Source: ZC4RG17 sp036380875
Lineage (GTDB): Bacteria; Actinomycetota; Acidimicrobiia; Spongiisociales; ZC4RG35
Length of the DNA stretch: 64,000 bases
NCBI GenBank assembly: GCA_036380875.1
Contig: DASVDX010000041.1
Location: 62,001-126,000 of the forward strand
Reading direction: 5' to 3'
Shown one piece after another: positions 57,392 to 64,000 of the stretch; positions within the stretch are counted from its first letter, which is position 1; each line of letters begins with the position of its first letter. The notes beneath the pieces were generated by a model. It saw only the letters and a program-made list of their open reading frames with translations, did not search any database and was not told the DNA's origin. Made by a program: the position numbers and the translations under genes.

Positions 57392-58813
57392 CTAGATGTC
57401 GTAGTAGAGGACGAACTCGTACGGGTGGGGCCGCAGCCGGAGCGCGTCGACCTCGTGCTCCCGCTTGTAGTCGATCCACGTCTCGACCAGGCCTTCGGTG
57501 AACACCCCGCCCTCGAGTAGGAACTCGTGGTCTTCCTCCAGAGCATCCAGCGCCTCGCTGAGGCTGGACGGCACCGCCGGCAGATTGGCCAGCTCCTCGG
57601 GCGGCAGGTCGTAGATGTCCTTGTCCACCGGATCGGGCGGCTCGATCTTGTTCACGATGCCGTCGATGCCCGCCATCAGCATCGCCGAGAAGGCGAGGTA
57701 CGGGTTGCAGGACGGGTCGGGGCAGCGGAACTCGAGCCGCTTGGCGGCCGGGCTCTGCGAGTACGTCGGGATCCGGATGGCCGCCGACCGGTTGCGGTTC
57801 GAGTAGACCAGGTTCACCGGCGCCTCGTAACCCGGGACCAGCCGGTGGTACGAGTTGGTCGTCGGAGCGGCGAACGCCAGGACCGCTGGGGCGTGAGTGA
57901 GCAGCCCTCCGATGTACCAGCGGGCGATGTCCGACAGGCCCGCGTAGCCGGACTCGTCGTAGAACAGCGGCTCGTCACCGTTCCACAGCGACTGGTGGGT
58001 GTGCATGCCGGAACCGTTGTCCTCGAAGATCGGCTTGGGCATGAACGTGACGGTCTTGCCCGCCTGCCAGGCGACCGACTTGACGATGTACTTGTAGAGC
58101 GTGACCTTGTCGGCCATCCGCAGCAGAGTGTCGAACTTGATGTCGATCTCTGCCTGTCCGGCGGTGCCTACCTCGTGGTGCTGGACCTCGATGTCGATGC
58201 CTGCCTGGATGAGCCGGCGGGTCATCTCCGACCGCAGGTCCTGGTAGTGGTCCGTCGGCGGTACGGGGAAGTAGCCCTCCTTGTAGCGGGGCTTGTAGGC
58301 GAGGTTGTGGCCGTCCTCCTCGGCGCCGGAGTTCCAGGCGCCTTCGATCGAGTCGACGAAATAGAAGGCGGAGTGCTGGTTCTGGGCGAATCGGGCGGAG
58401 TCGAAGATGTAGAACTCCGCCTCGGGCCCCCAGTAGGAGGTGTCGGCGATGCCGGTAGACCTCAGGTAGTCCTCGGCCTTCTTCGCCACGTAGCGGGGGT
58501 CGCGCTCGTAGGGCTCCTTCGTGATCGGGTCGTGGACGAAGCAGTAGAGGAGAAGCGTCTTGTGCTGGCGGAACGGATCCTCGACCGCGGAGGTCGGGTC
58601 GGGGATCAGGATCATGTCCGATTCCTGGATCTGCTGGAAACCCCGGATCGAAGAGCCGTCGAAACCGAACCCATCCTCGAAGGCGTCGACTGTCAGATAC
58701 GACGACGGGATGGTGAAGTGCTGGACCTGGCCCGGCAGGTCGCAGAACCGTAGGTCGACGAACTCGAAACCCTCGTCGGCGACCTTCTTCAGGACTTCCT
58801 GCGGTGTGGACAT
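57392..58813 (-). CDS. glnA: Glutamine synthetase, type I
   Basis: A 473-residue glutamine synthetase that makes glutamine from glutamate, ammonia and ATP. Signatures are DGSSIRGFQ, WGPEAEFYIFD, EVGTAGQAEIDIKF, NGSGMHTHQSLW, NRNRSAAIRIP and the adenylylation loop DKDIYDLPPEE containing the target Tyr, so it can be controlled by GlnE. Length is typical of the GSI-beta form. A GlnR-like box lies 44-81 bp upstream of the ATG, indicating nitrogen-responsive transcription. Convergent with doxX. Confidence 0.97.
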   Translation of the reverse strand: MSTPQEVLKKVADEGFEFVDLRFCDLPGQVQHFTIPSSYLTVDAFEDGFGFDGSSIRGFQQIQESDMILIPDPTSAVEDPFRQHKTLLLYCFVHDPITKEPYERDPRYVAKKAEDYLRSTGIADTSYWGPEAEFYIFDSARFAQNQHSAFYFVDSIEGAWNSGAEEDGHNLAYKPRYKEGYFPVPPTDHYQDLRSEMTRRLIQAGIDIEVQHHEVGTAGQAEIDIKFDTLLRMADKVTLYKYIVKSVAWQAGKTVTFMPKPIFEDNGSGMHTHQSLWNGDEPLFYDESGYAGLSDIARWYIGGLLTHAPAVLAFAAPTTNSYHRLVPGYEAPVNLVYSNRNRSAAIRIPTYSQSPAAKRLEFRCPDPSCNPYLAFSAMLMAGIDGIVNKIEPPDPVDKDIYDLPPEELANLPAVPSSLSEALDALEEDHEFLLEGGVFTEGLVETWIDYKREHEVDALRLRPHPYEFVLYYDI

Positions 58814-58856
58814 GTGTTTCCTCTCTGGAGCGTTGGCGGCATTGAACAGGTGATCG

Positions 58857-58894
58857 GTTACTCGCCGGTTGAGCGATTGTTACGGCTGTGTTTC
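58857..58894 (-). promoter_or_regulatory. GlnR-like binding box upstream of glnA
   Basis: On the minus strand the site reads GAAAC-N6-GTAAC-N6-TCAAC-N6-GTAAC (58894 down to 58857), four 5-bp half-sites spaced exactly 11 bp. The known actinobacterial GlnR pattern alternates GTNAC and GAAAC with 6-bp gaps; three of the four half-sites match fully. It lies 44 bp before the glnA start codon. Confidence 0.65.
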
Positions 58895-58953
58895 GGATCA
58901 CCGGCATCGTGGTCGTTGCCACAGATGGAAGTGACAGCTCGGGGAGCGGCTTC

Positions 58954-60081
58954 CTACTGACTGCTGTTGTCTTCAGTGACTTCGAACCGGGTGGCCGCCA
59001 CCACCTCCCCGTTGATCATCAGTTCCACGCGGTGGGCCCCCGGATAGGGCGTGCGAGTGGTGTGGTGGGCAACCGAAACGGTCTTCTTCACCTCGATCCG
59101 GCCGCCCGGCCCGACTTCGGCCTCCTTCCCCTTGAAGACTTTGGGGGACGACCCGCTCCGCCTGACGAAGTGAACTCGGAAGTCGACCAGGGCCGCACGC
59201 GGCGAGGAGGCACGATTGGTGAGCAGCGCTCGCACCGTCGTTTTGCCTCCGACCGGCACCTCGGCGGGAGCGACGACGAACTCCTCGACCTCGATGCCGT
59301 CGCGGGTCGTATAACACAACGCCGCCAGGGCACGTTCGTGGCCCTGTTTGACCAATGTCCTGAGGCCATGACGGACGAGCCTCCTCCGATCGGGTTCGTC
59401 GAGCCATCGGCGGGCGATGTCGACCACGAGATCGGGGTGGTCCTTCGAGATGTCGTTCAGGTTGTTGGCGACCGAGCGCCGCACGTATTCGGCGGGGTCG
59501 TCTTTGAGACGTTCGAGCAAGTCGACCACCGGGGACGGGTCCTCGATGAACCGTTGCAGCCGCGGTGCCCAAGGCAACCGCGGCCGGGTTCCCTCGGAGA
59601 CCAGACGACGGACGTGCATGTCGGGGTCGACGGTCCATTCGCGGAGCCGGCCCAGCGTTCGTTCTGTGTGGGCTTCGAGGAATGCCCTGATGCTGAACTC
59701 GGCAGTGAAGCGACGGGTGACTTCGTACTGGAAGCTCATTGCCTCCTCGAAGTGGTCGAGCCCATGAGCGGCCACGAAGTAGACGTGAGGGAGGTACACG
59801 AACGATGCCATTCCTTCGGCCTCCCGGTCACCCAGCGGCGGGCCCAACGATGCCTCGAGGATTCCCAGCGCCTCGGCCCGGTCGGATGGGAGCGTGGCAG
59901 CCAATGCGGCGGCGATGTGGCGCGCCCGTCCCGTCAACTCCAGGTCGAGGAACTCGTCGCTGGCCATCGCAACGAACTCCCGGCGCGGGAACGCGGGGTG
60001 GACGGCGGCGATGTCCCCCGCGATCCGCTCGATCACCTCCAGCCCGAACGAGTTCTTCAGCGGCTCTGCCACGAGCCGCAT
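58954..60081 (-). CDS. AlkC-type DNA alkylation repair protein with C-terminal Ig-like domain
   Basis: A 375-residue protein. Residues 1-270 are HEAT-like repeats of the AlkC family (AEPLKNSFGLEVIERIA, FSIRAFLEAHTERTLGRL, VRRLVSEGTRPRLPWAPRL, YVRRSVANNLNDISKDHPDL), which excise alkylated bases by base flipping without intercalation. Residues 280-375 form a beta-rich Ig-like domain (EEFVVAPAEVPVGGKTTVRAL, EVKKTVSVAHHTTRTPYPGAHRVELMI, quoted in part) seen in one AlkC subgroup. Substrates are 3-methyladenine-type lesions. It lies upstream of glnA on the same strand, and 12 bp after the next gene. Confidence 0.9.
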   Translation of the reverse strand: MRLVAEPLKNSFGLEVIERIAGDIAAVHPAFPRREFVAMASDEFLDLELTGRARHIAAALAATLPSDRAEALGILEASLGPPLGDREAEGMASFVYLPHVYFVAAHGLDHFEEAMSFQYEVTRRFTAEFSIRAFLEAHTERTLGRLREWTVDPDMHVRRLVSEGTRPRLPWAPRLQRFIEDPSPVVDLLERLKDDPAEYVRRSVANNLNDISKDHPDLVVDIARRWLDEPDRRRLVRHGLRTLVKQGHERALAALCYTTRDGIEVEEFVVAPAEVPVGGKTTVRALLTNRASSPRAALVDFRVHFVRRSGSSPKVFKGKEAEVGPGGRIEVKKTVSVAHHTTRTPYPGAHRVELMINGEVVAATRFEVTEDNSSQ

Positions 60082-60093
60082 CCTACGTTTCAG

Positions 60094-60684
60094 CTACGAC
60101 GCCGCCTGGGCCGGCGGCTGCCAGTGGGGGTCGCGACCGAGGAACGCCACATAACGCTCGACAACCGTGGCCTCGGGTCCGGTCGGCACCACGGGACGGA
60201 ACTGGCCTTCCCCGTAGCCTCGATACTCCGACGAGATGGTCCTCTCGGCCGCCGCCAACGCCTCCTCGACGATCTCGTCCTCGAACGGATACGCCTGGCC
60301 GGTGGCCACGGCCAGATCCCAGCCGTGACCCGGGTACTCCATGGCGATCATGTCGCGGATCATGGACCCGGGAATGCGGGCCTGCGACATCAGCAGCTGC
60401 CGATCGAGCCCGCCCTCCTCCAAGCCAGACACCGCTGAATGGCCCGCCCGGCGGAAGGCCTCGGCGTGACCCGTCTGCACCCGGTAGTGGTCCGGGTCAC
60501 GAGGAGCGTCGGTGTCCCAGGCCGCCGCCTCGAAGATGTGGACCCAGCCGACGAGATGGTCGACGAGGTCTTTCACCGCGAACTCGGAGCAGGGTGTCGG
60601 GTCCTGCCACGAGCCTGGCGGGATACGTTCGATGAGGTGGGCCATGTGATCGATGGAACGATGGAGTTTCTCGAAGTCGGACAT
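60094..60684 (-). CDS. TIGR03086 family (DinB-like, maleylpyruvate isomerase-type) metal-binding protein
   Basis: A 196-residue protein with the pattern TPCSEFAVKDLVDHLVGWVH (first metal His region), followed by a helical core and YPGHGWDLAVATGQ, which is the TIGR03086 hallmark. These proteins bind a divalent metal and may act with mycothiol or as isomerases; function is unproven. It could be cotranscribed with AlkC, 12 bp downstream. Divergent from purA, 90 bp away. Confidence 0.88.
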   Translation of the reverse strand: MSDFEKLHRSIDHMAHLIERIPPGSWQDPTPCSEFAVKDLVDHLVGWVHIFEAAAWDTDAPRDPDHYRVQTGHAEAFRRAGHSAVSGLEEGGLDRQLLMSQARIPGSMIRDMIAMEYPGHGWDLAVATGQAYPFEDEIVEEALAAAERTISSEYRGYGEGQFRPVVPTGPEATVVERYVAFLGRDPHWQPPAQAAS

Positions 60685-60774
60685 GCTTCCAACTTACGAA
60701 CTCCCCCACCCGCAGTCTTGAACTAATGCGACAACCCGCGAGAGGCCGCGGCCGGGTCCGCTAGCGTCTCGAAT

Positions 60775-62049
60775 ATGCCCGCCACCATCGTGCTCGGGGC
60801 CCAATGGGGCGACGAAGGCAAAGGCCGCGTCGTCGACGTGTTCGCCGAGAAGGCCGACTTCGTCGTCCGCTACCAGGGCGGCAACAACGCCGGGCACACC
60901 ATCATCGTCGGCGAGCAGCGACTGGCTCTGTCCTTGATCCCCTCCGGGATCCTGTACCCGAGCTGCATCCCGGTGATCGCTTCGGGGACGGTTGTGGACC
61001 CCAAGGTCCTGCTGGCGGAGATGGACATGGCCGCCGAGAGGAACCTGGATCCCTCGAGGGTGCGCCTTTCGGCCAACGCCCACCTCATCATGCCCTGGCA
61101 CCGAAAGCTCGACGCGGTCAAGGAGCGCTACCTGGGCCGCAACCAGATCGGCACCACCCGCAAGGGCATCGGCCCCGCCTACACCGACAAATACGCCCGT
61201 ACAGGGATCCGCGTCCAGGACCTGTACGACCCGAAGATCTTCGCCTCCAAGGTGGAGACCGCCCTGGAAGACGTCAACAAGATCCTCCCTCGGGTCTACA
61301 ACACCCTGCCCATCTCGGGTGACCAAATCGTCGACGAGTACCTGGGCTACGCCGAGCGCCTCGAGCCGCACGTGACCGACACGTCGTTGCTCCTGTGGGA
61401 AGGCCTCCAGGCGGGCAAGCAGGTGTTGTTCGAGGGCGCCCAGGGAACCCTCCTCGACGTCGACCACGGCACCTATCCGTTCGTCACGTCCTCCAACCCC
61501 ACCGCGGGAGGGGCGCTGGTGGGCTCGGGAATCGGGCCCAAGGCGATCGACGAGATCGTCGGTGTGGCCAAGGCATACATATCCCGGGTCGGAACCGGCC
61601 CCTTCCCAACGGAGCTCCACGACGAGATCGGCGACAAGATGATCGAACTGGGCGGCGAGTACGGGACGGTGACGGGGCGCCGTCGCCGCTGCGGATGGCT
61701 CGACCTCGTGGCGTTGCGATACGCCGTGCGGATCAACACCTTCACGCGTCTATTCCTGACCAAGCTGGACATCCTCTCGGCTTTCGACACGATCCGGGTG
61801 GCCGTCGCATATCGCTACCAAGGGGAGACGTTCACAGAGTTTCCCCGCCAGCAGCGGGTTCTCTACGAATGCGAGCCCGTGTACGAGGACCTTCCCGGCT
61901 GGAAGACCGACATCAGCGACGCCCGCAGTTTCGGCGACCTCCCGCCCGAAGCCCGGGCCTACGTCGAGTACATCGAGGAGAACGCCGGGGTGCCGATCGG
62001 GTGGGTCTCGGTCGGGCCGGAGCGTTCCCAGATGATCGAGATCCCATGA
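60775..62049 (+). CDS. purA: Adenylosuccinate synthase
   Basis: A 424-residue enzyme that joins IMP and aspartate with GTP in AMP synthesis. The P-loop QWGDEGKGR is near the N-terminus, with GNNAGHT, TTRKGIGPAYTDKYAR, FEGAQGTLLDVDHGTYP and the C-terminal GRRRRCGWLDLVALRYA. All family signatures and the length are normal. It precedes purD by 10 bp; both belong to purine synthesis and are probably one operon. Confidence 0.98.
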   Translation: MPATIVLGAQWGDEGKGRVVDVFAEKADFVVRYQGGNNAGHTIIVGEQRLALSLIPSGILYPSCIPVIASGTVVDPKVLLAEMDMAAERNLDPSRVRLSANAHLIMPWHRKLDAVKERYLGRNQIGTTRKGIGPAYTDKYARTGIRVQDLYDPKIFASKVETALEDVNKILPRVYNTLPISGDQIVDEYLGYAERLEPHVTDTSLLLWEGLQAGKQVLFEGAQGTLLDVDHGTYPFVTSSNPTAGGALVGSGIGPKAIDEIVGVAKAYISRVGTGPFPTELHDEIGDKMIELGGEYGTVTGRRRRCGWLDLVALRYAVRINTFTRLFLTKLDILSAFDTIRVAVAYRYQGETFTEFPRQQRVLYECEPVYEDLPGWKTDISDARSFGDLPPEARAYVEYIEENAGVPIGWVSVGPERSQMIEIP

Positions 62050-62059
62050 TGTCCCGGCG

Positions 62060-63307
62060 ATGAAAGTCCTGCTCATCGGATCCGGGGGTCGTGAACACGC
62101 CCTGGGCTGGAAGCTCGCCGAGAGCGATCGAGTGACCGAGCTGATGTCGTTGCCCGGCAATCCCGGCCTCGCCGAATTGGGTGCCATCGTGGAGGGGGTA
62201 GACCCCACCGATGTCGGCGCAGTGGCAGCACTGGCGCGGATCTACGCCATCGACCTCGTGGTCGTCGGCCCGGAAGCACCGTTGGCGGCGGGCGTGGCCG
62301 ACGCCGTGGCGGCATTGGGCATCCCGGTGTTCGGTCCCAGCCGCTCCGCCGCCCGCCTCGAAGCCTCGAAGTCGTTCGCCAAGGACGTGATGCAACGTGC
62401 GGGGGTGCCCACCGGCGCAACGTGGGTGTTCGACGATCCTCATGCCGCCCACACGCACATCGCCGGCCACCCCGGGCCGTACGTCATCAAGGCCGACGGT
62501 CTGGCCGCCGGAAAGGGCGTGCTCGTCACGGAATCGGCCGACGCCGCCCACGACTGGATCCACCGCTGCTTCGGGGGCGACTTCGGCGAGGCGGGATCCC
62601 GGGTGGTGATCGAGGAGTTCCTCGCCGGCCCGGAGGTCAGCGTCTTCGCCCTGTGCACCGGGACTGAGGCGGTCGCCCTGGCCCCCGCCCGGGACTACAA
62701 GCGCCTGGGTGACGGCGACACCGGCCCCAACACCGGGGGCATGGGGTCCTACTCGCCCGTCGAAGATCTCCCTCCCGGGCTGATCGACTCCGTCCTGGAC
62801 CAGATCGTTCGGCCGACGTTGCGCCAGATGGACGCAGACGGGCACCCCTACACGGGGTTTCTCTATGCCGGCCTCGTGCTCACCGACGAAGGCCCCAAGG
62901 TCCTCGAATTCAACGTCCGCCTCGGCGACCCCGAAACCCAGGTGCTGATGCCTCGCCTGCAATCCGACCTGGTCGATCTGATCGAAACGGCCCTCGCCGG
63001 AAAGCCCAACGAGCCGCAGTGGAGTGACGAGGCGGCGGTGGAAGTGGTGCTGGCCGCCGAGGGGTACCCGGAGTCTCCCGTGAAGGGAGCGGTGATCACC
63101 GGGCTCGATGCGGTGCCCGAGGGCGTCCTCGTGTTCCACGCCGGAACCAAGCGGGAAGGCAACCGACTCGTCACCGCCGGCGGCAGGGTGCTCGACCTGG
63201 TCGGGCGGGGCGAGACGATCGCCGACGCCCGTGAGGCGGTCTACGCCGCGGTCGACCGCGTCCACTGGCGGGGGATGCAGTACCGAAAGGACATCGCCGC
63301 CGGCTGA
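62060..63307 (+). CDS. purD: Phosphoribosylamine-glycine ligase
   Basis: A 415-residue ATP-grasp enzyme that joins phosphoribosylamine and glycine. It shows KVLLIGSGGREHALGWKL, VVVGPEAPLAAGVADA, FGPSRSAARLEASKSFAKD, GPYVIKADGLAAGKGV, PARDYKRLGDGDTGPNTGGMGS, and VLEFNVRLGDPETQ. The length is normal. It lies 10 bp after purA. The 237 bp after it hold no gene before the last GNAT. Confidence 0.98.
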   Translation: MKVLLIGSGGREHALGWKLAESDRVTELMSLPGNPGLAELGAIVEGVDPTDVGAVAALARIYAIDLVVVGPEAPLAAGVADAVAALGIPVFGPSRSAARLEASKSFAKDVMQRAGVPTGATWVFDDPHAAHTHIAGHPGPYVIKADGLAAGKGVLVTESADAAHDWIHRCFGGDFGEAGSRVVIEEFLAGPEVSVFALCTGTEAVALAPARDYKRLGDGDTGPNTGGMGSYSPVEDLPPGLIDSVLDQIVRPTLRQMDADGHPYTGFLYAGLVLTDEGPKVLEFNVRLGDPETQVLMPRLQSDLVDLIETALAGKPNEPQWSDEAAVEVVLAAEGYPESPVKGAVITGLDAVPEGVLVFHAGTKREGNRLVTAGGRVLDLVGRGETIADAREAVYAAVDRVHWRGMQYRKDIAAG

Positions 63308-63530
63308 GCAGGCCGGAAGCGGTAGGGAGCGGCCAAGGCGGAGCGCGCACGCCATCCGCATCGGCCGCCTATCCCTACCTGTCCCCTCCACCCATCTGCC
63401 GCCTCTGCATAGACAGGACAGAAGCTAGGCGATGCTGGCGAGCTGCAAGCATATTGCCGCGATTGGGTCCGCGCGTTCGAGGACGGCACGGCTGTCCCGA
63501 TATGTCAGAGCGTGGCTGGGCCCCGCCTCG

Positions 63531-63536
63531 GATAAT
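63531..63536 (+). promoter_or_regulatory. Probable -10 box of a leaderless GNAT gene
   Basis: GATAAT at 63531-63536 ends 8 bp before GTG 63545, the same geometry as the ArsR promoter, so the transcript may start at or near the start codon. No Shine-Dalgarno precedes the GTG. Confidence 0.4.
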
Positions 63537-63544
63537 GTCGTCCC

Positions 63545-64000
63545 GTGGAGGTCGTCCGACATACCGACCCGCAGCGGTTCCTGGACCGAGCCGCCGAGCG
63601 ACTCGCCGCCGAAGAAGCCCGCCACAATCTGCTCCTCGGCGTCATAGGAAACGCCCTGCGTATCCCCGAGGCCTACTCCCGGATCCATCTGTGGACGGTG
63701 GAGCACGGGGGACGAGTGTTGGGCACCGCCGTGCTGACCCCGCCCCGCGACCTCGTCCTCGGCGATTTCGACTCCCGCGAGACGGTGGAGATGCTCGTCT
63801 TGTCCATCCGGGTCCTCTTCCGCCGTCTTCCGGGAGTGATCGGCAACCTCCCGGCGGTGGAATGGTTCGTCGGCGAATGGAGCCGCGTCGCCGGAGCGAA
63901 TCCGAAGCTACTGATGTCTCAGGGCGTGTTCAGCCTCGAAGAGGTCGCTCGCGTGCCCGTGGCTCGTGGGCGACACCGACCCGCCGTCCGACACGACCGT
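63545..64000 (+). CDS. GNAT-type N-acetyltransferase (C-terminus cut by window)
   Basis: 152 residues are visible from GTG 63545 and the gene runs off the window. The start EVVRHTDPQRFLDRAAERLAA and the segment HNLLLGVIGNALRIPEAYSRIHLWTVEHGGRVLGTAVLTPP (quoted in part) resemble the N-terminal half of a GNAT subfamily. The acetyl-CoA loop is not yet reached. The partial segment precludes a more exact call. Confidence 0.65.
   Translation, partial: MEVVRHTDPQRFLDRAAERLAAEEARHNLLLGVIGNALRIPEAYSRIHLWTVEHGGRVLGTAVLTPPRDLVLGDFDSRETVEMLVLSIRVLFRRLPGVIGNLPAVEWFVGEWSRVAGANPKLLMSQGVFSLEEVARVPVARGRHRPAVRHDR

Noticed and set aside
63308..63544. A short gene between purD and the last GNAT
   Set aside because: Only short frames without start or domain are found; the longest overlaps the GNAT start region on the other strand.

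Overview
The window is high-GC, densely coded bacterial DNA with actinobacterial traits: GTG and TTG starts, probable leaderless promoters, many small lipobox proteins with Thr-rich linkers, a deazaflavin (F420)-type reductase, a TIGR03086 protein, an Eis-like acetyltransferase, LigD and a GlnR-type box. The absence of mycolate or sporulation genes, and the protein styles, suggest an Acidimicrobiia-like lineage; that assignment is inference. I saw no insertion sequence, prophage, CRISPR array or rRNA operon.

1-12.5 kb is housekeeping and envelope DNA. It holds a truncated phosphoglycerate dehydrogenase fused to an SbnI/SerK-like ParB-fold domain (the most unusual protein here), a thioesterase, a medium-chain reductase, tRNA-Asp and tRNA-Phe, a PadR regulator divergent from an F420-type reductase, a serine hydrolase, lipoproteins, and a membrane-anchored cupredoxin beside a partner membrane protein. 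10-18 kb holds an acyl-CoA dehydrogenase, leucine dehydrogenase and a fused alpha/beta 2-oxoacid dehydrogenase E1 (branched-chain amino acid oxidation), then argS. 19-27 kb holds the glcDEF glycolate oxidase operon and a hydantoinase/oxoprolinase pair (hyuAB). 27-31.7 kb holds a lone Nfu N-domain protein, a NUDIX enzyme, two membrane-anchored proteins, an Eis-like GNAT and an aldo/keto reductase.

31.7-54.1 kb reads as a large catabolic region. It has a four-gene operon (Gfo/Idh dehydrogenase, CitE-type lyase, CaiB CoA transferase, NDP-forming acyl-CoA synthetase) divergent from a carbohydrate-type ABC importer without ATPase. Further on are an M24 enzyme divergent from a GntR/FCD regulator, two ACMSD-like amidohydrolases, a cupin/SDR/Ldh2/DctP operon, MFS and EamA transporters, a zinc dehydrogenase, a second Gfo/Idh enzyme and a 3-hydroxyisobutyrate-dehydrogenase relative. 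Candidate operators sit at several promoters. The substrate is not evident; a hydroxy- or keto-acid, sugar acid or ring-cleavage product would fit the enzyme types.

54.2-64 kb returns to core functions: an ArsR/AHSA1 pair behind a textbook palindromic promoter, LigD (phosphoesterase plus ligase), DoxX, glnA with a GlnR-like box, an AlkC-type DNA glycosylase with an Ig-like tail, purA, purD and a GNAT cut by the window end. Several convergent gene pairs are separated by strong perfect hairpins. Gene-free gaps are all shorter than 300 bases.
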